From [Mycobacterium] vasticus (GTDB lineage: Bacteria > Actinomycetota > Actinomycetes > Mycobacteriales > Mycobacteriaceae), in the NCBI RefSeq assembly GCF_020181595.1, contig NZ_CP084028.1, positions 2,587,445 to 2,651,444 of the forward strand: DNA of 64,000 bases, written 5' to 3'. This document shows, piece after piece, positions 1-9,334 of the stretch (position 1 is the first letter of the stretch; each line of letters opens with the position of its first letter). The position numbers and the translations under genes are program-made. The notes under the pieces are model-generated. The model had not been told where the DNA came from, searched no databases, and worked only from the letters and a program-made list of their open reading frames with translations.

Positions 1-526
1 CATCGGCGGCCGGCCCGAGACCGTGCAGCAGGATCAGGAACATCACGGTGGCGAGCAGAAAACCCAGCGGTGCGCCCAATTGCGGCCACATCCCCGCCCT
101 CGCGCGCCGGCCCGGTTCGGCGTTCTCGGTGGCCAGCAGTGCCGCACCACTCCATTCCCCGCCGAGCGCCACGCCCTGACTGAACCGCAGCACAGCCAGC
201 AGAACCGGTGCGAGCAGACCGATCTGGTGATAGGTGGGCAGCACCCCGATCGCAAATGTGGCGACACCCATGACCAGCAACGAGGCGACCAGGGTGGTTT
301 TGCGGCCCAGCCGATCACCGAAGTGGCCGAACAGGACCGAGCCCACGGGCCGGGCCACGAAGGCCAGTCCGAACGTCGCCAACGACGCCAGCAGCGCCAC
401 GGTCGGATTGCCCCGCGGAAAGAAGAGGTGCGGAAATACCGTGACGGCCGCGGCGGCATAGACGTAGAAGTCGTAGAACTCGATGGTGGTGCCGATCATC
501 GCCGCCAGCGCGATCCTGCGGGTCAT
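1..526 (-). CDS. MFS transporter, MHS (ShiA/ProP-like) family, 5' part only
   Basis: About 175 N-terminal residues of a major facilitator superfamily carrier of the metabolite:H+ symporter type; the rest lies beyond the left edge. The ATG at 526-524 lies 7 bases after the kinase stop behind a run of G. TM1 begins at once with GTTIEFYDFYVY, the TM2-TM3 loop has FGDRLGRKTTL, and a later stretch reads RFSQGVALGGEWSGA, all usual for this family. Known members import organic acids or osmolytes. As the last gene of the TetR-SDR-FadE-SDR-kinase operon it may bring in the carboxylate that the operon degrades; that link is inference. Confidence 0.85.
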   Translation of the reverse strand, partial: MTRRIALAAMIGTTIEFYDFYVYAAAAVTVFPHLFFPRGNPTVALLASLATFGLAFVARPVGSVLFGHFGDRLGRKTTLVASLLVMGVATFAIGVLPTYHQIGLLAPVLLAVLRFSQGVALGGEWSGAALLATENAEPGRRARAGMWPQLGAPLGFLLATVMFLILLHGLGPAAD

Positions 527-533
527 CCCCCGC

Positions 534-1559
534 TCAGATTCCCGCGTCGTCGGCAACCTTGCGGGCCTGATCCACCAGCGCGTCGATCCAACCGGTGAGC
601 GGCGTCCCCGACGCCGCCCGGTTCTCCGGGTTGTTCAGCACCCGCCGCACGATCCCCTCGGCGATGATCGCCACCTTCCACAGACCCAGCGCGTGCCAGA
701 ACGCCAGGCTCGCCGCGTCGCGTCCAGTGCGCTCCAGATACACCCGGGCCATCTCGGCCCGGTCCGGGAAGCCGTCCAGCGTGGTGACGACGAACTCGCC
801 GGCGATGTTCTCCTCACCGGCCTGCGGCCAGTACGCCAACAGACTGCCCATGTCGGCCAGCGGATCACCGAGGGTGGACAGCTCCCAGTCCAGCACCGCG
901 GTGACCGCACCGTCGGTGCGCGAGGTGATCACGTTGCGAATGTGGAAGTCGCCGTGCACCAGTGTCAGCTCCTGCTGCGGCGGCGCCGCGGCAACCAGCC
1001 GCCGGGTCAGGTCGTCGAGTTCGGGCAGCTCGCGAGTCTTGGACTGCTCCCACTGCCCGGCCCAGCGCTTGAGCTGACGTTGGGCGTACGGCTTGTGGCT
1101 GGCCAGGTCGTCCAGGCCGACCTTGTCGATGTCGACGGCGTGGATCTTGGCCAGTGTCTCCACCATGGACAGCGCAATCTGGCGGCGGCGCTGCGGCGTA
1201 AGCGATTCGGCCACCGCCATCCGGTCCACCACCACCCCGTCGACGTACTCCATCAACAGCAGCGGCACGTCCTCAGCATCGCGGGTGAGCCCGTACACCC
1301 GCGGAGAGGGCACATCGGCCTCCTGCAGGGCAGTCAGGATCCGCGCCTCCCGAGCGACGTCGTGGGCCGATGCCAGCAGCTGACCCATCGGCGGCCGTCG
1401 CAACACCCACCTGTGGTCGGCCGCGTCGCAGACCAGATACGTCAGGTTCGACTGACCGATGCCGATCCGCTCGAAGCTCAGCGGGCGGGTAACGGGTATA
1501 CCGAGCTGGACAATCCAACGCGCGACCATCGCCGGGTCCACGCCGACCACGTCAGCCAT
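534..1559 (-). CDS. Aminoglycoside-phosphotransferase-fold kinase, ACAD10/11- and LvaA-like
   Basis: 341 residues with the APH/choline-kinase fold. The catalytic loop is HGDFHIRN (Asp204), followed by the metal-binding LDWELSTLGDPLADMG segment (Asp224). This subfamily is the stand-alone counterpart of the N-terminal kinase of mammalian ACAD10/ACAD11 and of Pseudomonas LvaA, which phosphorylate the 4-hydroxyl of 4-hydroxyacyl-CoA. Mycobacterial members are often labelled FadE36 although they are not dehydrogenases. It overlaps the upstream SDR gene by 8 bases, and two genes further upstream is an ACAD11-type dehydrogenase, so a kinase-plus-eliminating-dehydrogenase pair is likely. The fold is certain; the substrate is inferred. 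Confidence 0.88.
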   Translation of the reverse strand: MADVVGVDPAMVARWIVQLGIPVTRPLSFERIGIGQSNLTYLVCDAADHRWVLRRPPMGQLLASAHDVAREARILTALQEADVPSPRVYGLTRDAEDVPLLLMEYVDGVVVDRMAVAESLTPQRRRQIALSMVETLAKIHAVDIDKVGLDDLASHKPYAQRQLKRWAGQWEQSKTRELPELDDLTRRLVAAAPPQQELTLVHGDFHIRNVITSRTDGAVTAVLDWELSTLGDPLADMGSLLAYWPQAGEENIAGEFVVTTLDGFPDRAEMARVYLERTGRDAASLAFWHALGLWKVAIIAEGIVRRVLNNPENRAASGTPLTGWIDALVDQARKVADDAGI

Positions 1560-2322
1560 GAGCGCCCGACCGGAATCCCGCTGCGCCGCCGAGGAGTTGG
1601 CCGCCGTCGATCACCAGGGTCTGACCGGTGATCCAACTCGCCACATCCGATGCCAGGAAGGCGACCGCCTCGGCGATGTCGACAGGCTCACCGATCCGGC
1701 CCAGCGGCATCGCCGCGGCCAGGCCGTCCTCGTTCTCCTTCCAGAGGATCTCGGCCAGCTTGGTCCGCACCACGCCGGGGCAGACGGCATTGACCCGCAC
1801 GCCCGGTGAGAGTTCCAGCGCGAGTTGTTTGGTGATGTGGATCAGCGCGGCCTTGGTGGCGTTGTACATGCCCATGAGCGGCGCGGAGCTCATCCCGCCG
1901 ATGGACGCCGTGTTCACCACCGTGCCGCCGTGTTCGCCCATCCATGCCTTGACCGCGAGCGAGGTCCACAGCAACGGACCCCACAGATTGACGTCGAAGA
2001 TCTTGGCGAACCGGGCGTGGTCCTGGTCGATCAGCGGGCCGAAGGCCGGGTTGGTGCCAGCATTGTTGACCAGGATGTCGACGCTGCCGAAGCGCTCCAT
2101 GGTGGTCTCGATGCAATGCCGCGCGGCGCCGTCTTCGGCGACGTGCGCGGCCACCCCGATTGCGTTGCCGTTGACCTGAGCTGCGGCGGCGTCGGCACTC
2201 TCCTGGTCGCGGGAGGTGAGCACCACGTTGGCGCCCGCTTCGGCCAGCCGCTGCCCGATCGCCAACCCGATCCCGCGCGATGCGCCGGTGACGATCGCGG
2301 TGCGTCCCTTCAGATCTGTCAT
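1552..2322 (-). CDS. Short-chain dehydrogenase/reductase (SDR)
   Basis: 256 residues, classical SDR. It has the TGASRGIG cofactor loop near residue 13, NNAG, a catalytic Ser in NTASIGG, and YNATK (Tyr and Lys). The C-terminus is the usual [11 protein letters not shown]. Start chosen at ATG 2322, which overlaps the dehydrogenase stop as ATGA; longer readings would run through the dehydrogenase in another frame. Members act on 3-hydroxyacyl-CoA or similar alcohols. In this operon it could oxidise the 3-hydroxy intermediate after hydration of the enoyl-CoA, or the first hydroxy acid; the sequence does not decide. Confidence 0.9.
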   Translation of the reverse strand: MTDLKGRTAIVTGASRGIGLAIGQRLAEAGANVVLTSRDQESADAAAAQVNGNAIGVAAHVAEDGAARHCIETTMERFGSVDILVNNAGTNPAFGPLIDQDHARFAKIFDVNLWGPLLWTSLAVKAWMGEHGGTVVNTASIGGMSSAPLMGMYNATKAALIHITKQLALELSPGVRVNAVCPGVVRTKLAEILWKENEDGLAAAMPLGRIGEPVDIAEAVAFLASDVASWITGQTLVIDGGQLLGGAAGFRSGAHG

Positions 2323-3545
2323 CGGGCGTCCTGGAGGTACTTGCCCAGTTCCTGACGGGCGATCGCGCGTTTGTGTACCTCGTCGGGGCCGTCGGCGAGT
2401 CGCAGCGTGCGTAGGTGCGCCCAGAACGCGGCCAGCGGGAAGTCCTCGGTGACGCCGCCTGCGCCGTGCACCTGGATCGCCCTGTCGACGATGGTCAACG
2501 CGATGTTCGGTGCGGCCACCTTGATCGCGGCGATCTCGACCTGGGCGGCCTTGTTGCCGACGGTGTCCATCAGATAGGCCGCCTTGAGCGTGAGCAGCCG
2601 GATCATCTCGATATCGATGCGTGCCTCGGCGATCCAGTCGCGGATGTTGGAGTTGGCACTGATCGGCTTGCCGAACGCGATTCGCGAATTCGCCCGCCGG
2701 CACATCAGTTCCAGTGCCCGCTCGGCCATGCCGATACAGCGCATGCAGTGATGGATGCGCCCCGGACCGAGGCGGGCCTGGGCGATCGCGAAGCCCTCCC
2801 CCTCGCCCTTGAGCACATCCTTGGCTGGCACGCGGACGTCTTTGAAATCGATTTCGGCGTGACCTTCGCGGTCCTGGTAGCCGAAGACCGTCAGCCCCCG
2901 CATGACCGTGACGCCGGGCGCGTCGATGGGCACCACCATCATCGACTGCTGCCGGTGGGGGGCGGCGTTGGGATCGGTCTTGCCCATCACGATCATCACT
3001 TTGCAGTTGGCGTGCAATGCGTTGGACGCGAACCACTTCCGACCGTTGAGGATGTAGTCGCCGGTTGCGCCGTCCTTGGCCATCGACAGCTGCACGTTGG
3101 TGGCATCCGAGGACGCCACCTGTGGCTCGGTCATGGCGAACGCGGAGCGGATAGTGCCGTCCAACAGCGGCTTGAGGTATTTCTCCTTGTGTTCGTCGCT
3201 GCCGAACAGCGTGAACACCTCCATGTTGCCGGTGTCGGGTGCACCGCAGTTGGTCGCCTCCGGGGCCAGGTGCGGGCTGCGGCCCATGATCTCGGCCAGC
3301 GGCGCGTATTCCAGGTTGGTCAACCCCGGGCCCCACTCGGCATGCGGGTGGAAAAGGTTCCACAGACCGCGTTTGCGCGCCTGCGCTTTGAGGTCCTCGA
3401 TGATCGGCGGCTGAAAGTGCGGGTCGCCCGACTCCGCCATCTGCCTCTCATAGACCGGCTCGGCCGGGTAGATATGGCTGTCCATGAATTCGAGCAGGTC
3501 GGCCCGAATCTTGCTGGCACGCTCGGATGTTTCAAACAGCGACAT
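2319..3545 (-). CDS. Acyl-CoA dehydrogenase, ACAD11/LvaC-like
   Basis: 408 residues, full-length FAD acyl-CoA dehydrogenase. It has the N-terminal helical domain, the FAD-binding [13 protein letters not shown] segment, NGRKWFASN, and a C-terminal helical domain with [16 protein letters not shown]. Near the end, where ordinary MCAD-type enzymes have YEGT with the catalytic Glu, this protein has LADGPDEVH, placing Asp385 there. That variant is typical of the ACAD10/ACAD11/LvaC group, which processes 4-phospho-acyl-CoA by phosphate elimination. It overlaps the next SDR by ATGA and follows another SDR after 11 bases. Family call firm; substrate inferred from the neighbouring kinase. Confidence 0.9.
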   Translation of the reverse strand: MSLFETSERASKIRADLLEFMDSHIYPAEPVYERQMAESGDPHFQPPIIEDLKAQARKRGLWNLFHPHAEWGPGLTNLEYAPLAEIMGRSPHLAPEATNCGAPDTGNMEVFTLFGSDEHKEKYLKPLLDGTIRSAFAMTEPQVASSDATNVQLSMAKDGATGDYILNGRKWFASNALHANCKVMIVMGKTDPNAAPHRQQSMMVVPIDAPGVTVMRGLTVFGYQDREGHAEIDFKDVRVPAKDVLKGEGEGFAIAQARLGPGRIHHCMRCIGMAERALELMCRRANSRIAFGKPISANSNIRDWIAEARIDIEMIRLLTLKAAYLMDTVGNKAAQVEIAAIKVAAPNIALTIVDRAIQVHGAGGVTEDFPLAAFWAHLRTLRLADGPDEVHKRAIARQELGKYLQDAR

Positions 3546-3556
3546 GCGGATTCCTT

Positions 3557-4372
3557 TCAGTTGCCCAGCAGGCTTCGCTGGTAGCGGCGCATGCCGCGCA
3601 GCCAGCGGTCATAGTCGGTTCCCTTGAACCGGTACATCTCCAGCACCGCGGGATGCGGCAGGATCAGGAAGCGTTCGTCGTCGACGGCGGCGAGCACCTC
3701 TTGGGCGACGGCGTCGGGTTCGAGCACCTCGCCGGCCGCGGTCACCGCCCGGGTCGCAAGGTCGCCCACCGGGTCACCGGATTGCGCACCGGCGAACAGC
3801 AGCTTGGTGTTCACACCCATCGGGCACAGGCAGCTGACCCGTATCCCCTGATCGCCGTAGGTGATATTGAGCCACTCGGCGAATCCGACCGCGGCATGCT
3901 TGGTGACGGCGTAGGTGGCTCCGCCGAGCTGGGTGAGCAGGCCGGCGGCCGACGCGGTCGAGACGAAGTAGCCCTCGCCGCGCTGCACCCAACCGGGCAC
4001 CAGCAGCTGCGCGGCCCGGATGTGGGAGCGCAGGTTGACGTCGATGGCCTGGTCCCAGTCACCATCGGTGGCCTCCAGGCCCGGAGCGCCGGTGATGCCG
4101 GCGTTGGCGAAGTACATGTCGACGGGCCCGAAGTGGCGCTCGGCGAGGCCGATCAGTGCCTCGATCACCTCGGTGTCGGATACGTCGCCGCCGGCGGCGA
4201 CCGCCGCGCCCGGCACGGCCACGTTGATCTGATCGGCAACCACCGTTGCGGCTTCGATGTCGAGGTCGGCCACCACCACCCGGGCCCCGGCACGGGCCAG
4301 CGCCGTCGCCACCGCCCCACCGATACCGCCTCCGCCGCCGGTGACGATCGTGACCCGTTCGGCAACCTTCAT
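3557..4372 (-). CDS. Short-chain dehydrogenase/reductase (SDR)
   Basis: 271 residues. The start is taken at ATG 4372, giving [19 protein letters not shown]; its ATGA overlaps the TetR stop. An in-frame upstream start would add about 19 residues lying inside the TetR gene and is unlikely. It has the glycine-rich TGGGGGIGG loop, NAGI, STASAAG and YAVTK. The C-terminal region is longer and more divergent than in the other SDR of the operon, ending in a basic [12 protein letters not shown] tail. Second oxidoreductase of the proposed hydroxyacid pathway; substrate unknown. Confidence 0.88.
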   Translation of the reverse strand: MKVAERVTIVTGGGGGIGGAVATALARAGARVVVADLDIEAATVVADQINVAVPGAAVAAGGDVSDTEVIEALIGLAERHFGPVDMYFANAGITGAPGLEATDGDWDQAIDVNLRSHIRAAQLLVPGWVQRGEGYFVSTASAAGLLTQLGGATYAVTKHAAVGFAEWLNITYGDQGIRVSCLCPMGVNTKLLFAGAQSGDPVGDLATRAVTAAGEVLEPDAVAQEVLAAVDDERFLILPHPAVLEMYRFKGTDYDRWLRGMRRYQRSLLGN

Positions 4373-5028
4373 GGGCAAGTCCCTATCGCTCGAGTTGAAT
4401 CCGAATTCATGTTGAGGGCGTTGGCCCACAATCTGGTGACGGTGTCGACAATGGCGTCGAAGTCCACCCCGGCGCCGTCGGGCACCTCCCCAGCTACGAA
4501 GATCCCGTATGCCAATCGGCTGACCATCCCCGAGAGCGCCCGCGAGGCCAACTGCGGATCGACGTCGGCGCCGGCAATCCCCCGCTCCTGCAGGTCTGCA
4601 ATCCCGGCGGCATTGCGCGCGATGAACGCGTCGGCGCGCCGCGACCGGAAGGCCCGGAACTCGGGATCGACCTGGGCCACCTGCTCGAGCAGTCCCATCA
4701 ACTTCGCATTGCGCCGATATGCCTCTAAATATGCACGATTACTGGCCTCCAGCACCGCGTACGGGTCGTCGGTGTCGCTGACCCGGCCCATCCCCGGATG
4801 CATCATGTCCTGTTGAGCCTGCTCGAGGACGGCGGCGAAGATCTCTTCTTTGTTGGTGAAATAGGTGTAGAACGACCCGGTGGCACAGCCGGCCACCTTG
4901 GCGATATCGGTCAGCTTGGCGTCGAGGTAACCGTCCCGCTCGAACACCCTGCGGGCCGCTGCGACCAGTGCCGCCCGGGTCCGGGCGCCGCGCACCGTTG
5001 CCGGCAAGGGGCGAGCGGGGGCGGCCAT
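4369..5028 (-). CDS. TetR family transcriptional regulator of the hydroxyacid operon
   Basis: 219 residues. The N-terminal helix-turn-helix lies around residues 15-62, with the TetR pattern AARRVFERDGY, LTDIAKVAGCATGSFYTYFTNKEEIF. The C-terminal ligand domain is helical and divergent. It is the first gene of a run in which each gene overlaps or nearly touches the next (ATGA with the SDR), so it probably controls the SDR-FadE-SDR-kinase-MFS unit in response to an acyl-CoA or acid ligand. No clear operator is visible in the 9 bases between it and rmuC, so the operon may be read through from upstream or from a promoter inside rmuC. Confidence 0.9.
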   Translation of the reverse strand: MAAPARPLPATVRGARTRAALVAAARRVFERDGYLDAKLTDIAKVAGCATGSFYTYFTNKEEIFAAVLEQAQQDMMHPGMGRVSDTDDPYAVLEASNRAYLEAYRRNAKLMGLLEQVAQVDPEFRAFRSRRADAFIARNAAGIADLQERGIAGADVDPQLASRALSGMVSRLAYGIFVAGEVPDGAGVDFDAIVDTVTRLWANALNMNSDSTRAIGTCP

Positions 5029-5037
5029 GCCGGGAGC

Positions 5038-6216
5038 TTAGCTGAATCCGACGTCAAGTTCACCCCATTCGTCGGACGGGTTCGGCATTGACTCGACGCC
5101 GCGCAGCCTGCGTTCGATGGCGCGGGTACGCACACCCGCACTCTCGATGGTGTTGCGGGCCTGGTCGAGCTGCTTGCGAGTCTTCTCCAGGACTGCCGCG
5201 AACTTGCCGAACTCGGTCTTGACCGCGCCGAGCACCTGCCACACCTCGGAACTGCGCTGCTCGATCGCCAGCGTGCGAAACCCCATCCGCAGACTGTTGA
5301 GCAGCGCCGCCAACGTGGTCGGCCCGGCCAAGGTGACCTTGTATTTGGTCTGTATCCGTTCGAACAGGCCGGGCTGGCGCAGCACCTCGGCGTACAGACT
5401 CTCGGTCGCCAGGAACAGGATCGCGAAGTCGGTGGTGTGCGGCGGCGCGAGGTACTTGTCGCAGATGTCGCCGGCCTCGGCCTCGATCCGCCGGATCAGA
5501 GCCTGTCGCGCAGCGGCCTCCCCCGCGGTGTCGGCGCACTCCTGCGCGTCGAGGAGGCGCTCGAAGTCCTCACGCGGAAACTTCGCGTCGATCGGCAGCA
5601 GCACCTCCGCGGCATCCGACCCGCCGGGCAGCCGAATCGCGAACTCCACCCTCGCATTCGAGCCGGGCACCGTGACGGCATTGGTGAGGTACTGCTCCGG
5701 CGTCAGCGTCTCGGCCAGCAAGGCGGCCAGTTGCGTCTCCCCAAAGATGCCACGGGTCTTCACGTTGGACAGCACCCGCTTGAGATCACCCACCCCGGTG
5801 GCCAGGCTCTGCATCTCACCGAGGCCGCGCTGCACGGCCTCGAGCCGCTCGGAGATCTGCGTGAAGGATTGCGCCAGCCGGGTTTCCAAGGTCGCCTGCA
5901 GCTTCTCGTCCACCGTGGCGCGCATCTTCTCCAGTTGACGATCCAGTACGTAGCCCTGCTTCTCCTGGGCCTCCTGAAGGCCGGAGCCGAAGCGGTGCAG
6001 GGTCTGCTGCCACTGGTGGAAGGCCTGAGCGAGCTCCGCCCGTCCGGCGTGCTGTTCTTCGCGCAGGGTGCGCTCCACCCGCTCACTGTCGGCGCGCAAC
6101 GCCGCGAGCTGCTCGGGTGCCATCGGCGCGCCCCCGGGACGCAGCAGCACCATGAGCTGCAGGATCACCGCCAGCATGGCCAGTGAGGTGAGGAGGATCA
6201 GCAGGGCTGTGTCCAT
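5038..6216 (-). CDS. rmuC: DNA recombination protein RmuC
   Basis: 392 residues. An N-terminal membrane segment (about residues 4-26) is followed by a long charged coiled coil (about 40-150). Next comes the PD-(D/E)XK-like RmuC domain, with KTRGIFGETQLAALL, VEFAIRLPGG, LPIDAKFPREDFERLL and ATESLYAEVLRQPGL, all highly typical. RmuC limits rearrangement at inverted repeats in E. coli. It lies 28 bases after the carboxylase and 9 bases before the TetR, on the same strand, but has no obvious functional tie to the lipid genes around it. The short C-terminal extension is ordinary. Confidence 0.95.
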   Translation of the reverse strand: MDTALLILLTSLAMLAVILQLMVLLRPGGAPMAPEQLAALRADSERVERTLREEQHAGRAELAQAFHQWQQTLHRFGSGLQEAQEKQGYVLDRQLEKMRATVDEKLQATLETRLAQSFTQISERLEAVQRGLGEMQSLATGVGDLKRVLSNVKTRGIFGETQLAALLAETLTPEQYLTNAVTVPGSNARVEFAIRLPGGSDAAEVLLPIDAKFPREDFERLLDAQECADTAGEAAARQALIRRIEAEAGDICDKYLAPPHTTDFAILFLATESLYAEVLRQPGLFERIQTKYKVTLAGPTTLAALLNSLRMGFRTLAIEQRSSEVWQVLGAVKTEFGKFAAVLEKTRKQLDQARNTIESAGVRTRAIERRLRGVESMPNPSDEWGELDVGFS

Positions 6217-6244
6217 GGGCGCACGGTAGCGCGACCCACCGACA

Positions 6245-9200
6245 TCAACCGTCAGGCAGCCGCGCGATCCACGCCCGCGTGTCCGCCGGGTCGATGACGT
6301 CGTCGAGTTCGAACGTCATCGCAGCGCTCAGGGCGCGCCCGCGCCGGTAGGCCGCCGCGACCAGGTCGTCGAAGAGCTTCTGCCGCTGCTGCGGGTCGGC
6401 GATCTCGGCCAGCTCCTTGCGGAACCCGAGCCGCACCGCGCCTTCCAACCCCATCCCGCCGATCTCGCCGGTCGGCCAGGCGACGGTGAACTGCGGGGCG
6501 TGAAACGAGCCGCCCGCCATCGCCATGGCGCCCAGTCCATAGCCCTTACGCAGCACGATCATTCCCATCGGCACCGTCAGCCGTGCTCCGGCGATGAACA
6601 TCCGGCTGAACCGGCGCACGGTGGCGTCGCGTTCGGCGTCGGGGCCGACCATGAAACCCGGTGTGTCACACAGGGCCAGCACCGGCAGCCGGAACGACTC
6701 GCACAGGGTCAGGTGGTCGGCCGCCTTGTCGGCCGCCTCCGCATCGATGGCACCACCGAGATGGTGGCTGTTGTTGGCAAGAACTCCGTAAGCGACGCCG
6801 TGCACCCGCACCAGTGCGGTCACGATCCCGACCCCGTAGTCGGGCCGCAGTTCCAGCACCGAATCGACGTCGACGATCGCCTCGATGGCCCGACGCACGT
6901 CGTAGGCCCGTAACCGGTTCTGCGGCACCACATGCCGGGCCAGGCGCGGGTCGGGTTCGCGCCAGTCGGTGGCCGTGGAATGAAAGTAGGACAGGTATCG
7001 CTTGGCCAGCGCCACCGCATCGGCCTCGTCGGCGGCGGCCAGGCCCACCACCCCGTTGCGGCACTGCACCCCGATGGGTCCGATCGCCTCGGGCGCGAAC
7101 ACGCCGAGCCCGCCGCCTTCGATCATGGCCGGACCACCCATGCCGATGTTGGCGTCCGGGGTCGCGACGATCACGTCGCACGCCCCGGCCAACGCCGCGT
7201 TGCCGGCGAAACAGCGGCCGGACACGATGGCCACCAACGGAACTCGGCCGTTCAATGCGGCCAGCGACCGAAACGTCATCAGGTCGAGCCCGGCCATACC
7301 CGCGACATCGGTATCCCCGGGACGCCCACCACCGCCTTCGGCGAACAGCACCACCGGCAGCTTCCGGCGGGCCGCCACCTCGAACAGTCGATCGGTCTTG
7401 ACGTGATTGCGCATGCCCTGGGTGCCGGCCAGCACCGTGTAGTCGTAAGAGGCCACCGCCACCGGTACCGCGTCGATAGTCGCCAGTCCGGCGACCAGGC
7501 CGTCGGCAGGTGTGTTGACGATCAGATCCTCATCCGAGCGCCGACTGCGCTGCGCTGCCACCGCCAGCGCCCCGTATTCGACGAAACTGCCTGCGTCGAC
7601 CAGATCGGCGATGTTCTCCCGGGCAGTGCGCCGGCCCAGCCCGTGCCGTTTGGCGACCACCTCGGGCCGACCTTCGTCCCGGGTGAGGCGGTGCCGGTCG
7701 GCGACCTCGTCGAGGTCGGCTCGCGGAGAATCGAGCACCGGGCCCGCATCGGCCCCCTCCGCGGACTGCTCGTCGCTTGCCACGAACACCAGCACGGGTT
7801 CACGTGCGTTCACGACCTGCCCCGGGTCGACCAGCGTGCGCAGGGTGCGGGTGCCGGCGGGAGCGGCGAGCACGTGCTGCATCTTCATCGCCTCCAGCAC
7901 GACGCCGTCGGGTCCGGCCTCGACGATCGTGCCTGCCATGGGCGTGTGGAGCAGCTGCTCACCGGGCCGGTATTCGTCGCTTACGGGCATCGGGGCTCCG
8001 ACCAGCGCGGGCAGCTGCCGGTCCAGCCAGCCCGTTGTCACCGCCCCGGCGGCAAGGTCTTCGTGAGCCAGAATGGCCTGCAGCAGAACGATATTGGTGC
8101 CGACGCCGGTGATGGTGAACTCCGCCAGCGCACTCCGCGCCTTGTGCAACGCGGCCGCCGGTGAGTCGGCGTGGACGTGGGTGATCACCTTGGCCAGCAG
8201 CGGGTCGTAGCGCGGGCCGACGGTCAGGCCCGGGCGGGCATAGGTGTCCACTCGCACCCCGGGCCCGCTCGGTGGCGTGAACGCCGAGATGGTGCCGGTC
8301 GTTTCGGTGTTGACCCGGCATTGGACCGCGACCCCCCGCGCCTCGGTCGCCAGCTGCAGGTCTCCCAGCGCGGCACCCTCGGCGATCTTGAACTGCAGGG
8401 CCACCAGATCCAGTCCGGTGACCGCCTCGGTCACGGTGTGCTCCACCTGAATTCGTGGGTTGACCTCAAGGAAGACGAACCGGCCGGGTGCGACCAGGAA
8501 TTCCACGGTCGCCAGGCCCCGATATCCGACGTCGGCGCAGAGTCGGACGGCTGCGTCATACAGCGCTCCGCGCAGCTCGCTGGAGATCCCTGGCGCGGGG
8601 GCGATCTCGATCAGCTTCTGATAGCGCCGCTGAATGCTGCAGTCGCGGTCGCCCACCGCGACCGCGCGCACCCCGTCGGCCACCACCTGTACCTCGATGT
8701 GGCGTGCGGCGTCGATGATCTCCTCGGCGAACACCTCCGCGGCACCGAACCCGAGACGGGCCTCTGCGGCGCACCACCGGTAGGCGTCCTCGATCTGACC
8801 GGCGTCACGGACCGTGCGGATCCCCCGCCCTCCGCCTCCTGCGAGAGCCTTGAGCATGATCCCGCCGGGGTGGGTGCCGAGAAACTCACGGATCTGCTCG
8901 ACCGTGGAGGCCCCCTCAGTCGCGGCCGGAACCGGCAGGCCGGCAGTGATCGCGGCCTGGCGGGCCGCCGACTTATCACCGAAGACCTCGAGCAGTTCGG
9001 GGTCGGGCCCCACGACGGTGCGCCCCGCCGCAGTAGCAGCGCGGGCGAATTCGGCTTTCTCCGAGAGGAATCCGTAGCCGGGATGAATCAGATCGGCGCC
9101 GGACTTTGCCGCTGCGGCCAGCACGGCTGCGACGTCGAGGTAGGCGGCCGGACCGGTGCCGGGCAGGACGACGGCGAGGTCTGCGGCCGATACGTGCGGG

Positions 9201-9334
9201 CTGTCCGCGTCGTCCTCGGCATAGACGGCCGCAGTGGAATAGCCCAATTCGGTTGCGGTGCGGATGATTCGCAGTGCGATCTCACCACGGTTGGCGATCA
9301 ACACCGTTTTCGTCACGGCGGCGGTGGCATTCAA
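6245..9334 (-). CDS. Single-chain acyl-CoA carboxylase (biotin carboxylase + BCCP + carboxyltransferase)
   Basis: 1029 residues carrying all three parts of a biotin-dependent carboxylase. The biotin carboxylase domain (about 8-450) has VLIANRGEIALRI, the ATP-grasp GGGGRGI loop and EVNPRIQVEHTVTE. The biotinyl domain (about 455-535) has the EAMKMQ motif, with the biotinylated Lys484. The carboxyltransferase (about 550-1029) has GGRPGDTD and late GFMVGPDAE segments. Mycobacterial acyl-CoA carboxylases usually have separate alpha and beta subunits. The closest known layout is the single-chain long-chain acyl-CoA carboxylase (LCC) described from M. avium subsp. paratuberculosis. The gene overlaps the upstream acyl-CoA synthetase by ATGA, so a synthetase-to-carboxylase hand-over is plausible. 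Exact acyl substrate unknown. Confidence 0.9.
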   Translation of the reverse strand: MNATAAVTKTVLIANRGEIALRIIRTATELGYSTAAVYAEDDADSPHVSAADLAVVLPGTGPAAYLDVAAVLAAAAKSGADLIHPGYGFLSEKAEFARAATAAGRTVVGPDPELLEVFGDKSAARQAAITAGLPVPAATEGASTVEQIREFLGTHPGGIMLKALAGGGGRGIRTVRDAGQIEDAYRWCAAEARLGFGAAEVFAEEIIDAARHIEVQVVADGVRAVAVGDRDCSIQRRYQKLIEIAPAPGISSELRGALYDAAVRLCADVGYRGLATVEFLVAPGRFVFLEVNPRIQVEHTVTEAVTGLDLVALQFKIAEGAALGDLQLATEARGVAVQCRVNTETTGTISAFTPPSGPGVRVDTYARPGLTVGPRYDPLLAKVITHVHADSPAAALHKARSALAEFTITGVGTNIVLLQAILAHEDLAAGAVTTGWLDRQLPALVGAPMPVSDEYRPGEQLLHTPMAGTIVEAGPDGVVLEAMKMQHVLAAPAGTRTLRTLVDPGQVVNAREPVLVFVASDEQSAEGADAGPVLDSPRADLDEVADRHRLTRDEGRPEVVAKRHGLGRRTARENIADLVDAGSFVEYGALAVAAQRSRRSDEDLIVNTPADGLVAGLATIDAVPVAVASYDYTVLAGTQGMRNHVKTDRLFEVAARRKLPVVLFAEGGGGRPGDTDVAGMAGLDLMTFRSLAALNGRVPLVAIVSGRCFAGNAALAGACDVIVATPDANIGMGGPAMIEGGGLGVFAPEAIGPIGVQCRNGVVGLAAADEADAVALAKRYLSYFHSTATDWREPDPRLARHVVPQNRLRAYDVRRAIEAIVDVDSVLELRPDYGVGIVTALVRVHGVAYGVLANNSHHLGGAIDAEAADKAADHLTLCESFRLPVLALCDTPGFMVGPDAERDATVRRFSRMFIAGARLTVPMGMIVLRKGYGLGAMAMAGGSFHAPQFTVAWPTGEIGGMGLEGAVRLGFRKELAEIADPQQRQKLFDDLVAAAYRRGRALSAAMTFELDDVIDPADTRAWIARLPDG

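Noticed and set aside
1552..3363. Apparent 603-codon minus-strand frame covering an SDR and part of the dehydrogenase
   Set aside because: Only the last 256 codons match the SDR family; the first part is a shadow of the dehydrogenase frame. Start moved to 2322.
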